This document shows positions 58,744 to 64,000 of a stretch of DNA of 64,000 nt, in pieces. Source of the stretch: Paenibacillus sp. 37 (GTDB lineage Bacteria; Bacillota; Bacilli; Paenibacillales; Paenibacillaceae). Position numbers and translations under genes: made by a program. The DNA lies in the NCBI RefSeq assembly GCF_008386395.1, contig NZ_CP043761.1, positions 4,774,001-4,838,000 on the forward strand, written 5' to 3'. Within the stretch, counting starts at the first letter, position 1. Every line of letters starts with the position of its first letter. Below the pieces are notes generated by a model that made no database searches, was not told the origin of the DNA, and worked only from the letters and a program-made list of their open reading frames with translations.

Positions 58744-59799
58744 TTACAGAGTCCTCCTTTCTTTACGCGCCAGATACAGGAAGAATGGTACCCCGATGAG
58801 GGCAACCAATGCGCCAATTGGCGTCTCGTACGGCGGGTTAATCATACGTGCAGCCAAATCCGCAAATACAAGCAAGAGACTGCCCATCACAGCGGAACAT
58901 GGAATAATCCAGCGATAATCGACCCCAACCAGCTTCCGCGTGAGATGGGGAATAATGAGTCCAACAAAACCGACCGCACCCACCACGGACACAGCCGTAC
59001 CCGCGAGAATCAGTACAACAATCAGGCCTATGAGCTTGATCAGCCCAGTACGTTGCCCCAAGCCCACCGCAATATCTTCTCCGAGACTAAGCAGAGTAAT
59101 GGAACGGGAGATGAGAAGACCTGCGATTAGTGCAGCGAGTACCCATGGGAACATGACCTCAAGTTGAGACCACTTCGTTCCGGCTACACCACCCGCTGTC
59201 CAGAAAGCTAGATCTTGTCCAATCCTGAAATATAATGCAATCCCTTCACTGAGTGCCGACAACATCGCTGATACAGCCGCACCTGCAAGCACAAGGCGTA
59301 GTGGTGTAAGACCCGATTTGGAAGCTGCACCAAAACCATACACCAACAGGACACCAAGCCCTGCTCCAAGGAAGGAATACATGATGATATACATAAATGG
59401 CAAGCCAGGGAAGAAGGCAAAACAAACTGCAAGCGCAAATCCAGCTCCCGCATTTAACCCAAGCAGACCTGAATCGGCCAGCGGGTTACGAGTCATGCCC
59501 TGCATGATCGCACCAGCTACAGCGAAACATGCACCTACCATTGCTCCTCCAAGGATACGTGGTAATCGAATCTCCCATATGATCTGATGTGGAGTCAGCT
59601 CAGGATTGAAATCAAAGATAGCCTTCCAGACTACACTAAGCTTAATATCAGCAGCGCCAAATGAAATGGACAACGCCATACCCAGAGCGAGTAGCAAAAC
59701 TCCCCCTGTAAGAATAAGTGTGGCTGCCCACGGACGAGTGTGTATCTTCGCTGTGGGTGAATCCGGATTATGTTTTTCTGGTGAAGCTTGTGAACTCAT
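58744..59799 (-). CDS. FecCD family siderophore ABC permease (first subunit)
   Basis: The partner permease, 351 aa, with the same motifs: RLPRILGGAMVGACFAVAGA, RNPLADSGLLGLNAGAGF, LRLVLAGAAVSAML, FWTAGGVAG and GFVGLIIPHLTRKLVG. About nine to ten helices follow a 25-residue polar tail. GAGGGTGGG precedes the ATG. A 16-aa leader ORF overlaps its start by ATGA, and a Fur-type box lies upstream, so iron-repressed expression is expected. The substrate-binding lipoprotein is not in this window. Confidence 0.93.
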   Translation of the reverse strand: MSSQASPEKHNPDSPTAKIHTRPWAATLILTGGVLLLALGMALSISFGAADIKLSVVWKAIFDFNPELTPHQIIWEIRLPRILGGAMVGACFAVAGAIMQGMTRNPLADSGLLGLNAGAGFALAVCFAFFPGLPFMYIIMYSFLGAGLGVLLVYGFGAASKSGLTPLRLVLAGAAVSAMLSALSEGIALYFRIGQDLAFWTAGGVAGTKWSQLEVMFPWVLAALIAGLLISRSITLLSLGEDIAVGLGQRTGLIKLIGLIVVLILAGTAVSVVGAVGFVGLIIPHLTRKLVGVDYRWIIPCSAVMGSLLLVFADLAARMINPPYETPIGALVALIGVPFFLYLARKERRTL

Positions 59800-59846
59800 A
59801 CGCGCCCACCCTCGTTATGAGTGGAGCTGCCCAAACCTATGTACAT
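59796..59846 (-). CDS. Short leader ORF coupled to the siderophore permease
   Basis: A 16-codon ORF (MYIGLGSSTHNEGGRV) begins at ATG 59846 with AGAGGTG 6 nt upstream and ends in a TGA that overlaps the permease ATG (ATGA). The strong ribosome site suggests it is translated and hands ribosomes to the permease. It may be a leader peptide or simply the way translation is started here. Confidence 0.5.
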   Translation of the reverse strand: MYIGLGSSTHNEGGRV

Positions 59847-59879
59847 AACAATCACCTCTCTATAAATACCGAACTTTAA

Positions 59880-59894
59880 TGATATTGATTCTCA
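59880..59894. promoter_or_regulatory. Fur-type box upstream of the siderophore permease operon
   Basis: TGATATTGATTCTCA matches the 7-1-7 Fur box TGATAATNATTATCA at all but two positions. It lies 81 nt upstream of the permease start and 34 nt upstream of the leader ORF. Confidence 0.75.
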
Positions 59895-59992
59895 TTCCCA
59901 TAGACCATTGTAAGTGAATCCACGGGCTCTGGCAATGGACAAATAGGACATGTTTATTGCATATATGAAGATTTTCACACAATTTTACACGC

Positions 59993-60036
59993 AAAAAGGC
60001 CGTGTAGGAGCCAAAAAGCTCGAACACAGCCTTATC
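59993..60036 (-). terminator. Terminator of the glycerophosphodiesterase gene
   Basis: AAGGC-GTGT/ACAC-GCCTT with an inner GAGC/GCTC stem, followed by TTTTT on the minus strand. Confidence 0.75.
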
Positions 60037-60071
60037 ATTGCCTATGTAGAACATATATCATACAGACTCAT

Positions 60072-60809
60072 TTAACGAGCATGTACCGTGATCAAAGATG
60101 CCAGGACATCCGGAACATCGGTAATGATTCCTTGCACACCCATGTCAATCATGGCCTGCATCTCGGCAGGATCATTCACCGTAAATGGATAGGTAACAAT
60201 GCCATGTGCCAGTGCAGCAGCAATATCTTCTTGTGTGACTGCCATCTTGTAGGGATGAAGGCCGGAAGCTTCGAGTTTGGCGGCATAATCATAGGGACGG
60301 TACAACTTTTCCATATATAGAAGTGCTGTACGGATCTCCGGGGCAAGACGTTTACATCTCACGAGCGAAGCATGATTGAAGCTGGACAGCACGACCTGTT
60401 GCTCCAGGTTCCACTCCCGGATCGCCTGTATAACCTTCTCTTCCATCCCCTTATAACTCACAATACCATTTTTCAATTCCAGATTAAGCAGCGTTCCTTT
60501 CCCCTGTACCAGCTTGAATAACTCCTCCAGAGAAGGAATACGTTCCCCGGCGAAATCAGCATGGAACCAGGACCCGGCATCCCGTGTGCGCAATTGATCG
60601 TAAGTCGTATCCTTAACCCAACCTTCTGCGCCGCCAGTTCGACTTAACGTCTCATCATGAATCAGTACCAGTCTGCCATCATTCGTCATCTGCACATCGG
60701 TTTCAATACCTGTTGCTCCAAGCTCCAGACTCCGTTCAAAAGCACTCATCGTGTTCTCCGGGCATACGGCAGATGCACCGCGATGGGCAATGATCTCCAC
60801 GTTCCTCAT
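60072..60809 (-). CDS. Glycerophosphodiester phosphodiesterase
   Basis: A cytoplasmic GDPD/UgpQ-type enzyme of 245 aa that releases glycerol-3-phosphate from glycerophosphodiesters. The TIM-barrel motifs are IIAHRGAS (His9, Arg10), PENT, GIETDVQMT (Glu36, Asp38) and LIHDETLSRT (His51), with NLELKNG and VNDPAEMQ further on. No signal peptide is seen. GGAGG lies 7 nt before the ATG at 60809. It is monocistronic with its own terminator. Confidence 0.93.
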   Translation of the reverse strand: MRNVEIIAHRGASAVCPENTMSAFERSLELGATGIETDVQMTNDGRLVLIHDETLSRTGGAEGWVKDTTYDQLRTRDAGSWFHADFAGERIPSLEELFKLVQGKGTLLNLELKNGIVSYKGMEEKVIQAIREWNLEQQVVLSSFNHASLVRCKRLAPEIRTALLYMEKLYRPYDYAAKLEASGLHPYKMAVTQEDIAAALAHGIVTYPFTVNDPAEMQAMIDMGVQGIITDVPDVLASLITVHAR

Positions 60810-60866
60810 TCCAGCACCTCCTGTGTTCAAGCTTCACTCTATGATTAACACTATAAACACGGTTTG

Positions 60867-60894
60867 TTAGACCTGTATTAACGGGGCGTATAAT
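60867..60894 (+). promoter_or_regulatory. Possible promoter of the 88-aa membrane protein gene
   Basis: TTAGAC and TATAAT spaced 16 nt apart. The leader of about 140 nt that would follow contains a CGCTA/TAGCG hairpin at 60914-60927. Confidence 0.4.
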
Positions 60895-61040
60895 GGGTTG
60901 CCTGCTTCGCTAATACTAGCGGCCAGGCCCAACATCTAACGGGCTGGGGATTCACTCATTTTTGCGAACTCAATCTGAAAATCGACATAACATAGTATGA
61001 ACGATGGAAGCACTGAACTCCGTTATAAGGAGGTTGACTA

Positions 61041-61307
61041 TTGAATCCCTCAAAGAAAAAATCGATACCTACGCGTGCTCACACCTCCCAGTTACAGTCG
61101 GCTTCCAGGCTTTCCAGATCATCTGTCCATATCAAAAATAAATCCGGCAAGATGGCTAATCAGCGTTCTTTTAACTCCACTTCATCCAGCACACTGGATC
61201 AGCTGGCTATTGTTGCAGCAATACTCTCCTTAATTGCAGCCGCCATCGGGCTATATATCGCCTGGAAATCGTTAAGTGTTCCGGATCAAACTGCTGTTGT
61301 GGTGTAA
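61041..61307 (+). CDS. Small single-pass membrane protein
   Basis: An 88-aa protein starting at a TTG with GGAGG 7 nt upstream. The first 50 residues are very basic and Ser-rich (MNPSKKKSIPTRAHTSQLQS), followed by one strong membrane helix (LAIVAAILSLIAAAIGLYIAW) and a short outer tail. No family is recognised. A terminator follows. Its neighbour is a YjcZ-type spore peptide, so a sporulation link is possible but unproven. Confidence 0.65.
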   Translation: MNPSKKKSIPTRAHTSQLQSASRLSRSSVHIKNKSGKMANQRSFNSTSSSTLDQLAIVAAILSLIAAAIGLYIAWKSLSVPDQTAVVV

Positions 61308-61345
61308 GCTGCTTGTTGTGCAGCTAATGACTCAGGAGGCTCTCT

Positions 61346-61387
61346 CCTGCTTCTGACCTTATTCAGGGGCAGGTTTTTGCTTTTTCA
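61346..61387 (+). terminator. Terminator of the 88-aa membrane protein gene
   Basis: CCTGC/GCAGG with an inner CTGA/TCAG pair, followed by TTTTTGCTTTTT. Confidence 0.7.
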
Positions 61388-61524
61388 ATTACTTAACGTA
61401 TGCTGGAAACGTCAAATAACCGTTCCCCTGAAACGCCGGGATATACCGGCGTCTCTTTGGAAAGGTCATTTTTTATTCGGGCGCTGCCTCTGCAGCATGA
61501 TCCCCGTCCCCGGATTTGACCGAA

Positions 61525-61653
61525 TTACAGAATGAATGTGCGAGAGATAATAACCAACAGAATGAACAATACCAGAATTGCACCTGTTGATGTCCATGCT
61601 CCACCACCGAAGCCTCCGCAATATCCGTAACCTGTACCTTTGAGTTCGCTCAT
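61525..61653 (-). CDS. YjcZ-family sporulation peptide
   Basis: A 42-aa peptide: MSELKGTGYGYCGGFGGGAW, then one hydrophobic helix with ILVLFILLVII and a short end. The Gly/Tyr-rich start plus a VLFILLVII-type helix is the hallmark of YjcZ/YtzL-like sporulation peptides in Bacillales. GGGAG lies 8 nt before the ATG. It is probably made in the developing spore. The family match is from memory of the pattern. Confidence 0.82.
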   Translation of the reverse strand: MSELKGTGYGYCGGFGGGAWTSTGAILVLFILLVIISRTFIL

Positions 61654-61773
61654 CAGTGACACTCCCCTCTTCATCGAAGTACACTATAGACTATGTCCGA
61701 TAGCGCAACTTGCTTGGGCAGATCGAAAATTCTCCCGAGGAACGAGTGGGTTCAGGCCCGTCTTCTTATGCAC

Positions 61774-62358
61774 TCATTTCCCGTTGAGTTGTGACCACTT
61801 CTGAGTCAGCTCTGCAGGAATGTAGGATGACATTTGTTTGATCAGTTCAGCCGGATCAGATTCCAGACTCCACAGACTGAGATGCGAGGTGTTGGAGAAT
61901 CCCTCCTGTACACTATGTTCTACCATCTTCATCAGCGGTCCATAATATCCGTTGACATTCAATAAGCCAACAGGCTTACGATGAATGCCGATCTGTGCCC
62001 AGCACAGTACCTCAAATAGTTCTTCAAATGTACCCATGCCTCCGGGAAGCGCAATGAACCCATCGGATAATTCAGCCATCGTAGCCTTGCGTTCATGCAT
62101 GGTTCCCACTTCAATCAGTTGTGTAAGCCCTCCATGAACAACCTCACCCCGGAATAATCCCGTAGGCATAACCCCGATTACTTCTCCCCCTTGCTCAAGA
62201 GCAGCATCGGCTACTGCACCCATCAAGCCCATGCAAGAACCACCATAGACCAGTGCATAACCACTATCGGCAATCTGTTTGCCAAGTTGAACAGCCTTCT
62301 CTGTATAATCGGGGTGATTTCCCGGATTGGAGCCTGCAAAAACAGCTATACGTTTCAT
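61774..62358 (-). CDS. LOG family protein (YvdD-like), cytokinin riboside phosphoribohydrolase type
   Basis: A 194-aa Rossmann-fold protein of the LOG family (TIGR00730), which hydrolyses nucleoside 5'-monophosphates. Signatures are the MHERK segment (87-91) and PGGMGTFEE (105-113), along with [11 protein letters not shown]. In bacteria these enzymes recycle or make cytokinin-like nucleotides, or remove abnormal nucleotides. AAGGAG lies 8 nt before the ATG. It is transcribed alone, with no terminator clearly visible after its stop. Confidence 0.9.
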   Translation of the reverse strand: MKRIAVFAGSNPGNHPDYTEKAVQLGKQIADSGYALVYGGSCMGLMGAVADAALEQGGEVIGVMPTGLFRGEVVHGGLTQLIEVGTMHERKATMAELSDGFIALPGGMGTFEELFEVLCWAQIGIHRKPVGLLNVNGYYGPLMKMVEHSVQEGFSNTSHLSLWSLESDPAELIKQMSSYIPAELTQKWSQLNGK

Positions 62359-62780
62359 TGGGTTTCACTCCTTCTCATGATCTTTTTAGATTGAACTAAA
62401 GAATATTTACACTTGCCACTTCGATGACAGAACAACCTTCCGATCGCTGTTATCCCCAGATTTTTTGATTCAATTTTACAAAGGTGAATATCTTGGGATA
62501 AAGGCGAACGCTCCACTTCTTCAGGTTATTTCTGGCCTCTACGTTTCTCGTGTAAATGTTTAGTTCAATTTATCTATTTTAATAATATATATCATGAATG
62601 TAATGGGTATGTACAACAGGTTAACAGAACCCATGCAAAAAAATACCCGACCGTTTGCAGCCGGCCGGGCTCCCGTTTTATTACACATCAATTTAGAAGG
62701 GGTTGTTACTACCTAATATACAGACCAAACATTAAATCCATATGATCTTTGCATGAAATGAATATTAAATCTTCGTGGTA
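62359..62780. other. Intergenic region upstream of the LOG-family gene
   Basis: These 422 bases hold the LOG-gene promoter (not resolved) on the left and the terminator of the KOW-like gene on the right, at 62637-62669. No ORF with a ribosome site could be supported. The middle is AT-rich and otherwise plain. Confidence 0.6.
62637..62670 (-). terminator. Terminator of the ung operon
   Basis: CCCG-G-CCG/CGG-T-CGGG stem on the minus strand followed by TATTTTTTT, about 110 nt after the last stop. Confidence 0.75.
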
Positions 62781-63200
62781 CTAACGTATCCCGCGGCGTG
62801 AACGTACGACAAACATATGCTTGTCTTTACGAAGAACCCGACCATCTGCAAGTTCAACCTGATCCTCGTCATGACGCAGAATCGTCGTGGATAACGCTAC
62901 AATTTTGGCCCGGCGCCAGATCATAACCTGTGACTTGAAATAGATCGCATTTTCGAACTGAATTGCCTTTTTCATCACATATCCAACCTTGTGCACCTCA
63001 GAACGTGCTTTCTTTAAGGGAAGACTCTCTTCGGGAAGAGGTCTAATCATTGCGATATTGTCAAACGATACCTTGATCCGTTTCGGTCCGATCCGTACAC
63101 ATTCCGCTTCTTCATCCCACTCGACCAGCGTTCCCTTCAATGGCTCCCGTATGCCTGTTGCACGATATACCGCTACTTTTCGTCCTATCCAATGTCGCAA
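62781..63200 (-). CDS. Conserved hypothetical protein downstream of ung
   Basis: A 139-aa basic protein starting at a TTG (MRHWIGRKVAVYRATG) with GGAGG 8 nt upstream, 19 nt after the ung stop. The start looks like a short beta-barrel domain (VAVYRATGIREPLKGTLVEW, then VRIGPKRIKVSFDNIAMIRP), perhaps SH3- or Sm-like. The rest has a basic stretch (MIWRRAKIVAL) and ends RKDKHMFVVRSRRG. Function unknown; co-transcription with ung hints at a nucleic-acid role. Confidence 0.65.
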   Translation of the reverse strand: MRHWIGRKVAVYRATGIREPLKGTLVEWDEEAECVRIGPKRIKVSFDNIAMIRPLPEESLPLKKARSEVHKVGYVMKKAIQFENAIYFKSQVMIWRRAKIVALSTTILRHDEDQVELADGRVLRKDKHMFVVRSRRGIR

Positions 63201-63219
63201 TGTTCTCACCTCCATCTGT

Positions 63220-63888
63220 CTAGTTTTCAGGTATCTTCCAATCGATCGGTTCAATACCTTTGGAGGTCAAGAAATCATTGGCTTTGGAAAAGGGACGGCT
63301 GCCGAGGAATCCGCGATGCGCAGCCAGCGGACTGGGATGTGTAGACTCCAGTACCAGGTGCTTGTCCCTATTAATAAAAGCACCTTTCTTCTGGGCATGA
63401 CTGCCCCATAGCATATATACCATTGGCTCTGAACGTTCATTCAGCGCACGAATTACAGCATCCGTAAATGTCTGCCACCCTAGTGCCTGATGCGAGTTAG
63501 GCTGACCTTCACGAACCGTCAGAACAGCATTTAATAGCAGGACTCCCTGCTGTGCCCAATGAACCAGAGATCCATGATTCGGAATGGGCAGGTCCAGATC
63601 GGCGTGAAGTTCCTTGTATATATTTTTCAGAGAAGGCGGTACGCGTACCCCCGGTCTAACCGAAAAGCTTAATCCATGAGCCTGTCCCGCACCGTGATAA
63701 GGGTCCTGACCAATAATAACGGCCTTAACCTGATGATATGGCGTCAGCTTCAGTGCGGAGAACAGGTCTTCTTTGGGCGGAAAGACCGTCTGTGTTTTGT
63801 ACTCGGCGGCTAGGGTGTAACGAATCTTGTTGAAATACTCGGCTTCTGTCTCTTCCTGAAGCACCTTGTCCCAATCGTTTCCAAACAT
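63220..63888 (-). CDS. ung: Uracil-DNA glycosylase
   Basis: Removes uracil from DNA as the first step of base-excision repair. The 222-aa family-1 enzyme has the water-activating motif GQDPYHG (Asp62), the uracil-binding region GLSFSVRPGVRVPPSLKNIY, LLNAVLTVREG and the leucine-intercalation loop HPSPLAAHRGFLG. Length is normal. AAGGAG lies 8 nt before the ATG. It leads an operon with the small basic protein downstream. The 112 bases to the window end hold its promoter. Confidence 0.96.
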   Translation of the reverse strand: MFGNDWDKVLQEETEAEYFNKIRYTLAAEYKTQTVFPPKEDLFSALKLTPYHQVKAVIIGQDPYHGAGQAHGLSFSVRPGVRVPPSLKNIYKELHADLDLPIPNHGSLVHWAQQGVLLLNAVLTVREGQPNSHQALGWQTFTDAVIRALNERSEPMVYMLWGSHAQKKGAFINRDKHLVLESTHPSPLAAHRGFLGSRPFSKANDFLTSKGIEPIDWKIPEN

Positions 63889-64000
63889 ATGTATAGGCTC
63901 CTTTCCCCTGATGAATGCAGTTACGTGTAGCCCAACTACCGGGCTCTTCCTTCTGAGAGCCGCATGTCATGCAACTCATAGACTATCCACCATTTTAACA

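Noticed and set aside
61432..61453. ACGCCGG/CCGGCGT hairpin as a terminator of the 88-aa protein gene
   Set aside because: It has no T tract after it; the hairpin at 61346-61387 with TTTTTGCTTTTT is the better candidate.
1..64000. CRISPR array, insertion sequence, integrase or prophage module
   Set aside because: I saw no regularly spaced direct repeats, transposase or integrase motifs, or run of phage structural genes on either strand.

Overview
The window looks like a chromosomal segment of a spore-forming Bacillales bacterium, most likely Paenibacillus or a close relative. The grounds are the Bacillus-type gene set (ftsW with ylaN, ccpA beside ytxJ and acsA/acuA, speA, a YjcZ-type sporulation peptide), strong GGAGG ribosome binding sites with many GTG and TTG starts, and frequent hairpin-plus-T terminators. 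No rRNA, CRISPR array, transposase, integrase or clear prophage is visible. One tRNA gene, tRNA-Val(GAC), is present.

Layout. 0-10 kb: an M20 amidohydrolase, yugN, ftsW, an Asp23 protein, a Ca2+/H+ antiporter, ylaN, an HPr-like protein that lacks the phosphorylatable histidine, an M29 aminopeptidase, a lipoprotein and a GAF-GGDEF diguanylate cyclase. 10-17 kb: rpsD with its leader, a chemoreceptor and a class A penicillin-binding protein with two C-terminal FN3 domains. 17-27 kb: a carbon-metabolism block with acsA and divergent acuA, mtnN, ccpA, ytxJ, a zinc-ribbon protein, a DJ-1/PfpI protein, and a translationally coupled PTS EIICBA-ptsI pair. A strong cre-like site lies between acsA and acuA, so the CcpA made here probably represses its neighbour. 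27-37 kb: a CoA-binding protein, a divergent aroA, a rhodanese, aroK, gndA, a Sufu-domain protein, an MFS transporter and speA.

37-48 kb: small stress and metal-related units, several with readable operators. These are a TetR-SDR operon with a 12-bp inverted repeat, a YdhK lipoprotein under a CsoR-like site, ohr under an OhrR-like site, chrA, a GNAT protein, an unexplained three-gene cluster (90-aa protein, beta-propeller, beta-rich protein), and an M1 metallopeptidase. 48-55 kb: tRNA-Val, many small proteins, a two-gene operon under two LexA-type boxes, manganese catalase, a ribbon-helix-helix regulator on a 40-bp palindrome, and a DUF3626 protein. 55-64 kb: an ABC exporter, two Fur-linked siderophore permeases preceded by a short coupled leader ORF, a glycerophosphodiesterase, small membrane and spore peptides, a LOG-family protein and ung.

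The best candidate for an undescribed system is the two-gene operon at 49748-50234. It encodes a stand-alone domain resembling the LexA DNA-binding domain but with no autoprotease, plus a minimal WYL-like domain, behind a promoter that carries two SOS-type boxes. The second candidate is the three-gene cluster at 43643-45589. Domain assignments are from sequence reading and memory of the families; no database search was run.
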